Positions 1-10,230 of a DNA stretch of 64,000 bases are shown in pieces. Location of the stretch: the NCBI RefSeq assembly GCF_002305875.1, contig NZ_CP022098.1, forward strand, positions 806,001 through 870,000, in the 5' to 3' direction. The notes under the pieces are model-generated. The model did not search any database and had not been told where the DNA came from. It saw nothing but the letters and a program-made list of their open reading frames with translations. The first letter of the stretch is position 1. Each line of letters opens with the position of its first letter. Position numbers and translations under genes: made by a program. This DNA comes from Cystobacter fuscus. GTDB lineage: Bacteria; Myxococcota; Myxococcia; Myxococcales; Myxococcaceae.

Positions 1-2055
<2,055 letters not shown>

Positions 2056-2189
2056 GCGCTCCTCCTCGCGGGTCCAGGACAGGGACTACGGCGGACCCAG
2101 GGAGTTGGAAGTCTACCGCTCCCAGCGTGGCGCGAAGAGGCTTGCCCGCCTGGCTGGCAGGAGCGGTTTCCCGGCCCATCAGCGTGTCT

Positions 2190-2768
2190 TCACCAGCCCC
2201 ACCCTTTCTTGAAATGAAGACCCACGTCAGGACAGACAAGGTGCCCACTGATGAGCGTCGTGAGCTTCCAGACGGCGCCCTGGTAGAGCGACTCCTCGCG
2301 AGAGAAAAACACGTCGGTCTCGGGTGAGTACCTCCTGCCTCGCGACTGGCCCTGTCCCCGAAACCAGCGGGCGAATTCGTAGCGGCGCCAAGGCTCCACT
2401 TCGTCCAGTCCAAGCAGGGCCCGAAGATCTTCGAAGAGGCCGATCAACTCAGCCCCCCGCCTGGAGGCCACCTCTTTGGATGAAACCTGGTTGAGGTCGC
2501 TCGCGACAATCTCCTCCAGGAGTCCATCAATGAAATTGCCCTCACACGGCAAGAGCCACTCGCGGTTGACAAGGCTCACGCTGTCTGTCCATCCCGACAA
2601 CGACAACCATTGCTCCAGCTCCAGTGGCGAGCCGCTCGCGCATGGCGAGTGATGGGATGTTGAAACATCGAGCCAATACTTGCCCGAAACCTCCGTCTTG
2701 CTCCACTGCCCCCACTCTCGTGCCACCCGCGCCTCCATTCTCTCGTAGGGAGAAGAGACTGCTCCCAC
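2190..2768 (-). CDS. hypothetical protein, 5' end uncertain
   Basis: A 192-residue acidic, tryptophan-rich protein with a GTG start at 2768 and no recognised domain. The frame stays open upstream to 2912 without an ATG. That extension reads protein-like (WGKRVLLKLDLQDF), whereas between about 2806 and 2735 a second frame reads MLNPRQAEQLETRWEQSLLP, which also looks coding. Two compensating frameshifts, or a longer protein starting at a CTG or in a damaged 5' end, are therefore possible. The gene lies between the oxidoreductase and the divergent nfi. Function cannot be given; size and composition would suit a small cytoplasmic immunity-type protein, but that is only a guess. Confidence 0.55.
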   Translation of the reverse strand: MGAVSSPYERMEARVAREWGQWSKTEVSGKYWLDVSTSHHSPCASGSPLELEQWLSLSGWTDSVSLVNREWLLPCEGNFIDGLLEEIVASDLNQVSSKEVASRRGAELIGLFEDLRALLGLDEVEPWRRYEFARWFRGQGQSRGRRYSPETDVFFSREESLYQGAVWKLTTLISGHLVCPDVGLHFKKGWGW

Positions 2769-2960
2769 CGCGTCTCGAGCTGCTCTGCCTGCCGCGGGTT
2801 GAGCATGCGCGGAGAAGTCCTGGAGGTCGAGCTTGAGCAGGACGCGCTTGCCCCAGTTGGGGGCGAATGGGGGCTCGCTGGCGAAGACGGCTGTGCTCCG
2901 GCGGGGGAAGGACTAATCTGGGAGGTAGTGCGAGCGGGTTGACCTCAAGAGGAGGGTGGA

Positions 2961-3665
2961 ATGGAACGGCATTCCCTGCATGGCTGGGACCTGACGCCGG
3001 CCCAGGCGGTGGCGCTGCAGCGGGAGTTGAAGGAGCGCGTGGTGCTGCGTCCGCCGGAGGGACTGAAGGTGGAGAGGGTGGCGGGGGCGGACATCTCCAT
3101 GAGCCGGGGGGAGGACTGGGCGTCCGGGGGCTTCGTGGTGCTGGACGCGGAGACCCGGGCGCCGGTGGCCCGGGCGAGCGCGGTGACGCGGCTGGGCTTT
3201 CCCTACGTGCCGGGGCTCTTGTCCTTCCGGGAGCTGCCCGTGCTGATGGAGGCGTGGGCTCGGCTGGAGGTGCGGCCGGATGTGATCATCTTCGATGGCC
3301 AGGGCACGGCGCACCCCCGGCGCCTGGGGCTGGCGTGTCACGGGGGCCTGCTGTTCGGGGTGCCCTCCATCGGCTGCGCCAAGTCCCTGCTGGTGGGCGA
3401 GCATGGGCCCCTGGGCGAGGAGCGCGGCGCGGTGGCGGACATCCTCCATCAGGGCGAGGTGGTGGGTCGGGCGGTGCGCACGCGGCGCGGCGTGTTGCCC
3501 GTCTACGTGTCGCCGGGACATCTGATGGATCTGCCCACGGCGGTGGAGTGGGTATTGCGGATGACGTCGCGCTACCGGGAGCCGGAGACGACGCGGCACG
3601 CGCACCGGCTGGTGAACGAGGTGCGGCGCGAGGCGCTCGCGGCGCGGGCGTCCTCCCGCGAGTGA
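2961..3665 (+). CDS. nfi: endonuclease V
   Basis: A 234-residue endonuclease V, the repair nuclease that cleaves the second phosphodiester 3' to deoxyinosine. Visible family motifs are GADIS (Asp44, metal ligand), YVPGLLSFRE (Glu91 with the PYxxG DNA-wedge motif), FDGQGTAHPRR (Asp112), and GCAKS in the C-terminal half. Length matches bacterial Nfi (about 225). The ATG follows AGAGGAGGG. The stop lies inside the left 44-bp repeat (3658–3701), whose other half is a copy of the 3' end of the HD-domain gene now 6.5 kb away, so this gene probably once faced that gene convergently. Confidence 0.95.
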   Translation: MERHSLHGWDLTPAQAVALQRELKERVVLRPPEGLKVERVAGADISMSRGEDWASGGFVVLDAETRAPVARASAVTRLGFPYVPGLLSFRELPVLMEAWARLEVRPDVIIFDGQGTAHPRRLGLACHGGLLFGVPSIGCAKSLLVGEHGPLGEERGAVADILHQGEVVGRAVRTRRGVLPVYVSPGHLMDLPTAVEWVLRMTSRYREPETTRHAHRLVNEVRREALAARASSRE

Positions 3666-3701
3666 GCCCCATCCCTCAGCGGGCGGGCCGCAGGGTCTCC
3701 A
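3658..3701. repeat. left copy of 44-bp direct repeat (attL-like)
   Basis: This stretch begins at the nfi stop region (gcgagtgagcccc) and runs through cagcgggcgggccgcagggt to ctcca. It matches 10222–10265 in the same orientation with a single difference (A at 3671, G at 10235). The right half encodes the last codons of the HD-domain gene on the minus strand (LETLRPAR-stop), here without the rest of that gene. Sequence outside the repeats differs. The arrangement is what site-specific integration of a 6.5-kb element leaves behind. Confidence 0.75.
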
Positions 3702-3796
3702 GCACGGCGCGGTGTTCTAGGCGTCGAGCATACAAAGTGCGGGAGAGCCACAAAACCGGGGCAGGCTCACACCCCTTCTCTTCTTCTTATGCTCGG

Positions 3797-4057
3797 TCAA
3801 CGCCAGGCGGCCCGCCACGACTGGCTGATGCTGATCCACACCTGGTCGTGGCCAGGGTCGGAACTCACGGGCCCCTCCGACGCGCCATCGTCCGGACGAC
3901 TCCATCCGGCGATCCCGAAGGTAAGGCCGTTCGCGTCACTGGCCGGTTGAGGCGAAAGCGAATCCGGAACCAAAGTGAGGGGAGACAGGAGATTCGCGAC
4001 AGCGGGCACCACAACGCACGCTGAGCCGACGAGGAACGTTCTGCGGTCGATCATCAT
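3797..4057 (-). CDS. small Tat-signal protein
   Basis: An 86-residue protein starting at ATG 4057, whose first bases overlap the stop of the upstream TPR gene (ATGA), so it is translationally coupled. The N-terminus MMIDRRTFLVGSA carries a twin-arginine motif followed by a hydrophobic stretch (VVVPAVANLL), indicating Tat export, normal for proteins that fold or bind cofactors before export. The mature part is short and ends in a basic aromatic tail (SWRAAWR). It is the last gene of the operon containing the di-heme cytochrome and lies nearest the left repeat. It may be a small accessory subunit; no named family is recognised. Confidence 0.6.
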   Translation of the reverse strand: MMIDRRTFLVGSACVVVPAVANLLSPLTLVPDSLSPQPASDANGLTFGIAGWSRPDDGASEGPVSSDPGHDQVWISISQSWRAAWR

Positions 4058-5190
4058 GCGGACTCTCCACGCGCCAGCGGCGAGAGCTGGAACGCCTGGG
4101 TGCGGCCCCAGCGGTTCGTCGCGTCCCAACGAATCTCCTCTGCAGCGGCCGCTTCACCTGCGCCGACCGCGATCGCGTAGGCCTGCTCGAGCGCTCGCAG
4201 CGTCGGCCGATTCGCGACGTTGATGCGGGCGAGGTCGAGTGCCTTCCGGGCGTCGTTGCCGCGGCCGGAATAGAACTCCGCGCCGTGGTCCGCGAAAGCG
4301 AGGAGGTGCCTCTCCAGCAGACGTTCGAACCCGGACCGCGCCGCCTCCAGGTGCGCCTCTGCCTCGACGAGCCTCCCGTCCGCGGTCAACGCGTCGGCGA
4401 GTCGCCATCGCACCTCCGGGTCGCCGCTCGCCACCGCCGGAACCAGCAGCGCTTCCGCGTCGAGCACCTGGCCAGCGCTCGAAAGGATCTCCGCGAGGTG
4501 CACGCGCGCCTTCACGTAGCAGGGAAGGTAGGAGATGGCTCTTCGGTACCACTGTGCTGCCCGGTTCGGCTGTCGATCGGGGACGAGTTCCCCCCACAGC
4601 ACTCCGAGCTGGAAGCAGGCCCATGAGACCGCGAATGGCGAGACCTCCCGGTACTCACGCAGGGCGCGCCGATACAGCGCGTCGGCCTCCGTGAACTCGC
4701 GCAGATCGGCGAGCAGCGCGGCCAGGGGCACCAGCTCGTCCAGGCGCCCGGACGCCGCAGCCAACCGCCGCCTGCTCTCCAGCACTTGCTCCTGGCGCGT
4801 TCCGCAGGCCTGGTCGATGCTCAACGCGAGCCGGTTGACTGCCTCCGGCGGCGCTCCTCGGCGCGCGGCCGCGGACAGGTGCTCTCTGGCTTCCTCAAAC
4901 CGATGCGTCAGCGAGGAAAACTGGGCGTGGATCAGCGCCGTTCGACCGGAGCCTGGATCTGCTTCATCGAGCTGGCTCACCATCGTCTCGAGTCGGTCGA
5001 TTGAACCCGCATCGCCCAGGAACTGCGCCGTCAGCTGTTCCTGCTCGAACAGGCCCTCGGCGATTCCCTCTCGATTCGGGTCGCGCGAGAACCGCTCCCA
5101 GGCACGCCGACGGGCGCTCTCCAGGTTGATCAGGGCGATCGCGCCGTCGGTCACAGGGACGAGATCGGTCTCATTGTCCGGATCGATCAC
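4054..5190 (-). CDS. TPR-type helical repeat protein
   Basis: A 378-residue protein rich in alpha-helical repeats with tetratricopeptide character (AQWYRRAISYLPCYVKARVHLAEIL, then LVEAEAHLEAA). The start is taken as GTG 5190 because it overlaps the TGA of the preceding gene (GTGA); longer reading in this frame only mirrors the neighbouring coding sequence. No signal peptide or membrane segment is evident, so it is probably a cytoplasmic scaffold or regulator. It sits third in a four-gene operon behind the di-heme cytochrome and DUF4331–SRPBCC genes and overlaps the Tat-signal gene downstream. The biochemical role is unknown. Confidence 0.75.
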   Translation of the reverse strand: MIDPDNETDLVPVTDGAIALINLESARRRAWERFSRDPNREGIAEGLFEQEQLTAQFLGDAGSIDRLETMVSQLDEADPGSGRTALIHAQFSSLTHRFEEAREHLSAAARRGAPPEAVNRLALSIDQACGTRQEQVLESRRRLAAASGRLDELVPLAALLADLREFTEADALYRRALREYREVSPFAVSWACFQLGVLWGELVPDRQPNRAAQWYRRAISYLPCYVKARVHLAEILSSAGQVLDAEALLVPAVASGDPEVRWRLADALTADGRLVEAEAHLEAARSGFERLLERHLLAFADHGAEFYSGRGNDARKALDLARINVANRPTLRALEQAYAIAVGAGEAAAAEEIRWDATNRWGRTQAFQLSPLARGESA

Positions 5191-6692
5191 TTCGACGCTC
5201 CAAAGCGCGGCTTCAGGCTCTCGAGCCCTGTCTTCAGCAAGGTGGAGACGATGGTCCTCACCACAATGTCGGGTTGTCCATTTGCGAGGAACTGCGCGCG
5301 CCATGCGACGGAGCTGCCGGTGCCGCTCGGCTTGACCTCGATCGTCCCCGTGTAATCCGAAGCGGGAATCCCACTGACGTTCGAGTAGCGATAGGTCCGC
5401 TTCGCCTCGTCGATGGCCTCGAGGCGTTCGATGATCTGCTTGCCGTCGATCGTCTCGATGGTACGCAGCTGCCCGATCCCCTTCCCGGCAAGCTGGATGC
5501 TGGCGATCAGGGGATGCCACATCCCGCCGAACTGCCCGATCACCGCCCAGACCTTCTCCGGCGCGGCGGCGAGGTCCACTCGCTCCGCCACCGTCTGCAG
5601 CTCCGTGTTCGGCTGGGCGAAGTACGGGAAGGCCTTGGTGCCGGGCTTGGTCGCGCCGGTCGCTCCCCCTTGCAAGAACTCGCGGTCGTGGTTCACCAAC
5701 CAGGTGAGCAGGATGTCGATCACGTTGGCATTGACGGTGCGACCGCCGCCGGTCTGGTAGGGCCGCCCCAGGAGCGTGCTCTTCTCGATCTCCAGGTGGC
5801 TCTTGTCGGTGGTCGGCTTGGCGACGTCGAACACCAGGAAGTCGTCGAGGAAGACGTTGGCATTTGCCGCCAGCGCCTCCGGAGTCCAGTCCGCCTTCCC
5901 GTCGCGCAGGTCCCAGTTCGCGATGCTCTGCTTGAGGCGGTTGAGGAAGAGGGGCTGGAGGTCAGCGGGGATCGCGAAGGGCGTCTGCTGGTTCCAGAGG
6001 TCGCGCAGGTCGTCCGTTCCGGCGAGCCCCGGATTGTTGAGCCGCATGTTGGTGTGCTCCGGCCGCCCGATCCAGTCGATGCGCGGGGGCGGATGGCCGA
6101 TCAGACCTCCCGGCTGCGGGATCGGGACCGTCTCGGCGATGGCTCCGAACAGCGAGCCGCTCGCGCTGTCGAGGACCTTCTGCGTGTCGAACTCCACCAC
6201 CATGCAGAGCACATTGTCGTGCTGGAGGAGGTTGGGGGACTTCTTCAGCGTCGCCGGCAGCCACGCGAGGAAGAACGGGTCGGAGCGCAGCCCCGCGAAG
6301 ACGCGGAAGACGCCATCCGGAGTGGAGGCCCCCTTCTCGTCATTGACCGTCAACTTCAGCGCCCGACCGTCGGGCAGGGAGCAGGTTCCGCGTTGCACGG
6401 GCTTCCCGCCCGAGGCGCTTTTTTCGAGCACGTCGAAGCGGAAGCTGAAGCGAACCTCCTTCTCGTCCGCCTTGAACTTCGCCGCATTTCCGATGCCGGC
6501 GACGGTCACCCGGCGAACGACGAGCGAGTGATTGATCGCGTTGGAGAACACCGCCTCCGCGCCAGCCGACGGAAAGACGTTCGCGGCCAGCACCGTCCGG
6601 CCCGCGTTCTCAGGGCTGGTGAACGCGAACAGATCGGTGAGGTCCCCCGCGGGGTCTCCGATCGATCGCGGCCCGTCCACGTGGTCTGACAT
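5187..6692 (-). CDS. DUF4331 domain fused to SRPBCC (polyketide cyclase-like) domain
   Basis: A 501-residue protein. Residues 1 to about 345 match the DUF4331 type: it opens with SDHVDGPRSIGDPAGDLTDL and continues with AFTSPENAGRTVLAANVFPS and conserved Asn/Asp clusters. Residues about 355 to 495 have the SRPBCC pattern (VAERVDLAAAPEKVWAVIGQFGGMWHPLI, then RTIETIDG, IIERLEAID, YRYSNVSGIPASDYTGTIEV), the hydrophobic-pocket fold of START/PYR-like proteins. No signal peptide is seen. It follows the di-heme cytochrome by 18 bp and overlaps the TPR gene by 4 bp. Both domains normally occur singly; the fusion and the operon suggest handling of a hydrophobic or halogenated/peroxidised small molecule, which is inference. 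Confidence 0.8.
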   Translation of the reverse strand: MSDHVDGPRSIGDPAGDLTDLFAFTSPENAGRTVLAANVFPSAGAEAVFSNAINHSLVVRRVTVAGIGNAAKFKADEKEVRFSFRFDVLEKSASGGKPVQRGTCSLPDGRALKLTVNDEKGASTPDGVFRVFAGLRSDPFFLAWLPATLKKSPNLLQHDNVLCMVVEFDTQKVLDSASGSLFGAIAETVPIPQPGGLIGHPPPRIDWIGRPEHTNMRLNNPGLAGTDDLRDLWNQQTPFAIPADLQPLFLNRLKQSIANWDLRDGKADWTPEALAANANVFLDDFLVFDVAKPTTDKSHLEIEKSTLLGRPYQTGGGRTVNANVIDILLTWLVNHDREFLQGGATGATKPGTKAFPYFAQPNTELQTVAERVDLAAAPEKVWAVIGQFGGMWHPLIASIQLAGKGIGQLRTIETIDGKQIIERLEAIDEAKRTYRYSNVSGIPASDYTGTIEVKPSGTGSSVAWRAQFLANGQPDIVVRTIVSTLLKTGLESLKPRFGASK

Positions 6693-6710
6693 CTGGGTTC
6701 CCCCCCTGCC

Positions 6711-8447
6711 TCAGCGAGCCGGGCTCGCCGGCGGGCCACCGAAGGGCGTGACCCGCCCGGCCTGCTCGGGAATAGACTTCAGGTACTCGATGATCGCCCA
6801 GCGCTGCTCGTCAGACAAGCGCGGGCCGATCACGCCGTTCCCGAGAGGACCGTCCTCGAAGGAGTGGCCGGCGTTCGAGTTCCCCCTCAAGGTTGTGTCC
6901 AGGAGGAAGGTGCCCGACCGGGTGTCGAGCCCCACCTTCACCGGATCGAACTCGCGCCCGACGTAGAACTTCTTGGTGCGCTCGCTGGCGGGGAGCAGCA
7001 GCTCGTAGAGGTTGGGGACCGAGCCGTTGTGCAGGAAGGGCGGAGTGGCCCACACCCCGTCCCGCGGAGCCGCCTTGTAGACGGCCATCGGCTTCGGCGG
7101 CAGCGGGAACTCGCGGTATCCATGCAGATCCGCGGCCTGGGCATCAGTCAGCTTGAGCTTCGAGAGCGCCTTCGCGAGGACCGCCTCCTGAAGAGCTTCG
7201 TAGAGCTGGTCGGTCGGAATCACCTTCTCGCCTTTGAGCGGCGGCGGCAGTTGGTCGCTGAGCTGACCGGTGATCGCATAGGGGCGCAGAGCGTCGAACT
7301 GTCCCTTATCGGTGCCCACGTAGGACTGAGGCACCAGCCCCACCAGGAGGAAGCGCTTGCCGTGCTTGTTCGGCTCCGTCCAGGTGTAGGGCCAGGCGTT
7401 GTGGCAGTCCGCGCAGATGGAGATGAAGAGCGCCTTGCCAGCTTCTGCCTTCTTGCGGTCGATCTTGCCGAACACCTCCTCCGGCCATTGGGGGGGCGCG
7501 AGGCGGGTCAGCAGGTTCTCGATCTGCTGGAGATTCGAGATCGCGGCGTTCGAGTCGAAGAGCCCCTCCGAGGGACTCTTCGACTGAAGGTCGACGTCGA
7601 GGAACACCCCCATCGTCTCGGTCAGGTTGCGTTGAATCGGGTCCTGTTGCACCCCGCGCCACTGTGTCCACGTCGCCTGAGGGGCGTTCCAGAGAAACGG
7701 AGGCTTGGTGGGCGCGAGGGGGGTGGACGTGTTCTCGGGAATGCCGGTCAGCGTCGCGGTGAGGCGATTCACGATCATCGCGATCGCGTCGATCCGCGCG
7801 GGCCCCCAGGTAATGGCCGAGGCCAGGGTGCGGGTGCGGTACTCGTGGACCCGAGCGGCTTCTCTCTCGAAGCGCTTGCGCAAGTCGGTCTTTGCCTCCG
7901 GGCTGGAGGCTTTGAGGCGCCCCGCGAGCCGGCCGAACTTGGCTGAGTCGGCCAGGGTTGCCTGCAGCGCGTCATCGAGGGCCTGGACGTAGGCCATCAT
8001 GTCGAAGGTGTTGCCGACGCCTCCATCGACGCGGATGCGCTTGCCCTTGAAGTTCAACTGGGTGTTGTGACAGGCCGCGCAGGTGATGCCGACGTAAGTC
8101 CCCTTCGAGCGACCCTCGGTGACCACCGTCTTCGCTAGGCCGATCGGCAATCCGTCGGGGTTGTTTCGGGGGTTCGCGGCCTGGGTGATCAACCCGTAGC
8201 GGTCGCTGTTGGCATCCGACCGGAAGAGGTCCTGGCCGGTGGCGACCTCCAGGTTCAGGAAGAGGTCATACGAGAGCGCCGTCGAGCCCTGCGAGACCTG
8301 ATAGTACCACTCGCGGTCCTCCTTCGACCATCCCTGGTCGAGGTAGATGACAGGAGCAGGCTGGGCGGTCGCAGGTGCCGCGAGCAACAAGATCAACACC
8401 GGAAGCGCCGCAACGGAGGACGAAGGACTGCTGACGCGTCTTTGCAT
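6711..8447 (-). CDS. secreted di-heme cytochrome c (RoxA/peroxidase-like)
   Basis: A 578-residue protein with a Sec signal peptide (MQRRVSSPSSSVAALPVLILLLAAPATAQ at the start). Two c-type heme attachment motifs are visible, CAACH near residue 124 and CADCH near residue 345. The region between them contains FLWNAPQATWTQWRG and RNLTETMGV, and the C-terminal part has PPFLHNGSVPNLYELL, a signature of the MauG/bacterial cytochrome c peroxidase superfamily. Size and motif order resemble the RoxA group of di-heme rubber oxygenases and their uncharacterised myxobacterial relatives, but polyisoprene cleavage cannot be inferred from this alone. The start ATG 8447 is chosen because the signal peptide begins there. 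First gene of a four-gene operon inside the repeat-flanked block. Confidence 0.85.
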   Translation of the reverse strand: MQRRVSSPSSSVAALPVLILLLAAPATAQPAPVIYLDQGWSKEDREWYYQVSQGSTALSYDLFLNLEVATGQDLFRSDANSDRYGLITQAANPRNNPDGLPIGLAKTVVTEGRSKGTYVGITCAACHNTQLNFKGKRIRVDGGVGNTFDMMAYVQALDDALQATLADSAKFGRLAGRLKASSPEAKTDLRKRFEREAARVHEYRTRTLASAITWGPARIDAIAMIVNRLTATLTGIPENTSTPLAPTKPPFLWNAPQATWTQWRGVQQDPIQRNLTETMGVFLDVDLQSKSPSEGLFDSNAAISNLQQIENLLTRLAPPQWPEEVFGKIDRKKAEAGKALFISICADCHNAWPYTWTEPNKHGKRFLLVGLVPQSYVGTDKGQFDALRPYAITGQLSDQLPPPLKGEKVIPTDQLYEALQEAVLAKALSKLKLTDAQAADLHGYREFPLPPKPMAVYKAAPRDGVWATPPFLHNGSVPNLYELLLPASERTKKFYVGREFDPVKVGLDTRSGTFLLDTTLRGNSNAGHSFEDGPLGNGVIGPRLSDEQRWAIIEYLKSIPEQAGRVTPFGGPPASPAR

Positions 8448-8901
8448 AGAGGTGCCCCCGATCGCGGGTAACCGCGGGTCGGCAGCGTATTGCGTGCGAC
8501 CTTCCGCCGTACCTGTCCTCACGCCTGAGGGGATTGAGCAGTAGGTGACAGGAAGCGGAGGTTGTAGCTCCGGGCGATGCCCGCGAGGGCTTCGCAGCGC
8601 CCTACTCGTACAGCCCCTTGTGGAGAAGTCTCACAGCCCCTTGGGGTACACGTCGGCCCAGGCCGCCCTCCCATGAGGTGCGCGGCAGGGGCCTGGCTTT
8701 CTTGGTCCTGGCGGCTTGAGCCTCAACACCCCGTGGCCTGGGGTGGCCCTCTCTCCTGAGCACACCCTCGCCGTCCGGGAGGCGCGCCACTGCGCGGGGG
8801 CCGTCAAAAGGTGCGTCGAGATGCCCATCATCACCGGCGGGGTGAAGGGCCTGGGGGCGCATCGCGACTGGGCGGCGTGCCCTGGAGATCGCCGCGGGAC
8901 G
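8448..8901. other. intergenic stretch, 454 bp
   Basis: This holds the upstream region of the di-heme cytochrome operon and the downstream region of the cysteine-rich gene. The minus strand stays open in two frames down to about 8602, one ending in ADVYPKGL, but neither has a convincing start or recognised domain. A short direct repeat (cagccccttg at 8612 and 8635) is present. No clear promoter, terminator or RNA gene was seen. Confidence 0.4.
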
Positions 8902-9801
8902 CTACGGCGGGCTCTGATCGGCGACATCCGGCGCGCAGACCGCGGGCTGGTTCGGGTGGCTCGTGCACTCGAACCTCTCCGCGCAGGGGGCTCCGCCGTC
9001 AGGCGAGCAGACGGGGCGGCAGCGGTGAACGGCACAGGCGGTGCCTTCGGGGCACGGCGGCTTGCCCTCCAACTCGCATGTCTGGGAGCACTGCATCCAC
9101 ACCTCTCCAGGCGCCCAGGGATAGGTCCGCGCCGAGCAGTCCTGTCCCGGACCACAGGCGACGGCCTGGCAATCCGTCCCATGGACCTGAGCGCAGACGG
9201 AACGCTTGCCGCCCACGTCGATGCAGCGCTGCCCGTCGGGACAGGCCCGTCCCTCGCAGGTGGGTTGACACACCGCTCCCTCTCGGGACGCATGGCAGAA
9301 GAAGCCCTCGGGACAGGTGGCGGGGCTGCCGGGCGTGCAGGGTCGGCCACACCAGCCCTGGCACAACAACCCCCGTTCGCAACCCGAGTCCGACTCGACG
9401 GTCAGGACCTCGCACTCCTCCCCTTCCTTCCGGTCTCCCACCCGAGAGCAGGCCTTGAGCAGCGCTCGTTCATCATCCGCCGTGTAGGTCTGGCAGGAAA
9501 AACCTTCCGGACATTCTTTGTCCGTCATGCAGCGGCTGTCCGTGCAGTAGCTGGACTGGAGCACCATGCTGAAGAAACAACGGAGTCGGGGATCGCAGTC
9601 GCTGTCGTTCTGGCATTCCCGGCCATAGGTGAGCGTGCCTTCCCGTTCCACGGGGTGGAGCATGGGGATGACCACAGGCTCCTGAACGCGGGACGTCTCC
9701 TGAAGGGTTTTCATCAGCATGAGGGCGCAGAGCCCCAACAAGGGAAGGGGGAGGAGCAGCGTTCCCAGCACCGCGAGCCCGGTTCGGAGGCGTCCTTTCA
9801 T
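8902..9801 (-). CDS. membrane-anchored cysteine-rich protein (EB/EGF-like modules)
   Basis: A 299-residue protein beginning MKGRLRTGLAVLG with one hydrophobic segment (about residues 7–30, LLLPLPLLGLCALMLM), acting either as an uncleaved anchor or a signal. The remainder contains roughly two dozen cysteines in repeated CxxxxxCPxGxxC patterns (CMTDKECPEGFSC, CTPGSPATCPEGFFC, CEGRACPDGQRC, CGPGQDC, CPEGTAC, CAERFEC). This is the disulfide-rich module type common on myxobacterial surface proteins, probably facing the periplasm or cell exterior. ATG 9801 lies 8 bp after the stop of the small lipoprotein gene upstream, implying one transcript. Ligand and role are unknown. Confidence 0.8.
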   Translation of the reverse strand: MKGRLRTGLAVLGTLLLPLPLLGLCALMLMKTLQETSRVQEPVVIPMLHPVEREGTLTYGRECQNDSDCDPRLRCFFSMVLQSSYCTDSRCMTDKECPEGFSCQTYTADDERALLKACSRVGDRKEGEECEVLTVESDSGCERGLLCQGWCGRPCTPGSPATCPEGFFCHASREGAVCQPTCEGRACPDGQRCIDVGGKRSVCAQVHGTDCQAVACGPGQDCSARTYPWAPGEVWMQCSQTCELEGKPPCPEGTACAVHRCRPVCSPDGGAPCAERFECTSHPNQPAVCAPDVADQSPP

Positions 9802-9809
9802 GTTCGAGT

Positions 9810-10043
9810 CTAGTCCCTGCAACTGGGAGGGCATCGGGTGGAAGGCAACGTGCCTTCGGCGAAGTCACATCGCTCCGCCCATTCCTTGTCGGACATCTGG
9901 CAGGCCGGTGGCCGCCGCCGTGAGCGCAACCCGTCCTGGATGTCCTTCGCCATCGCCCGGTCGATGGTCCCCCCTTCCCGCCACGTCTCCGGGCAGGCCG
10001 TGCACAGGGCGAGTATGAGGGACATCAGCGACCAGCGCGTCAT
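9810..10043 (-). CDS. small putative lipoprotein
   Basis: A 77-residue protein whose N-terminus (MTRWSLMSLILALCTAC) is a signal peptide ending in cysteines that could serve as a lipobox. The mature part is hydrophilic and has several more cysteines (CQMSDKEWAERC, then RCPPSC). It begins after a purine-rich GGGGG about 5 bases upstream and is followed 8 bp later by the cysteine-rich anchored protein gene, so the two are probably co-expressed and disulfide-rich partners at the envelope. No family is recognised. Confidence 0.6.
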   Translation of the reverse strand: MTRWSLMSLILALCTACPETWREGGTIDRAMAKDIQDGLRSRRRPPACQMSDKEWAERCDFAEGTLPSTRCPPSCRD

Positions 10044-10125
10044 GGAGACCCCCCCTTCGGCTCCAGCTTCTCATGGTGTCGGCCATACGGCGCTCCTTCC
10101 GATGCCCTCCCAGGTGGGGAGGGGC

Positions 10126-10230
10126 GTGCCAGTCCTCCGGGACCCGGAGGGCCGCGTAGACTCGGATGTGGGCATTCGAGTTGCGCTGGGCGATGAGCCC
10201 CTTGTTCTCCGCGAGGGCGAAGCGAGTGAG
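10126..10230 (-). pseudogene. fragment of FAD-dependent (TetX-like) monooxygenase
   Basis: Reading the minus strand from the right repeat gives a 30-residue stretch including FALAENKGLIAQRN, then HIRVYAALRVPEDW. This resembles the substrate-domain strands of TetX-like flavin monooxygenases (a GLIxQRN strand followed by IRVYxAxRVPEDW). There is no start, no Rossmann motif and no remaining length: the reading is cut off at the repeat on one side and runs into unrelated sequence on the other. It appears to be a relic trimmed by whatever event created the right boundary of the block. Confidence 0.55.

Noticed and set aside
2790-2912. Retron or reverse transcriptase gene
   Set aside because: Only about ten residues resemble the RT motif-A region; no YxDD box, no msr/msd-like inverted repeats nearby.
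5191-5520. N-terminal 110 residues of the TPR reading frame
   Set aside because: This stretch is the shadow of the SRPBCC coding sequence; a GTG overlapping the upstream stop gives a better start at 5190.
8602-8862. Minus-strand frames ending in YPKGL or LLHKGLYE
   Set aside because: No ribosome binding site, no family, and two overlapping frames equally open; insufficient evidence for a gene.
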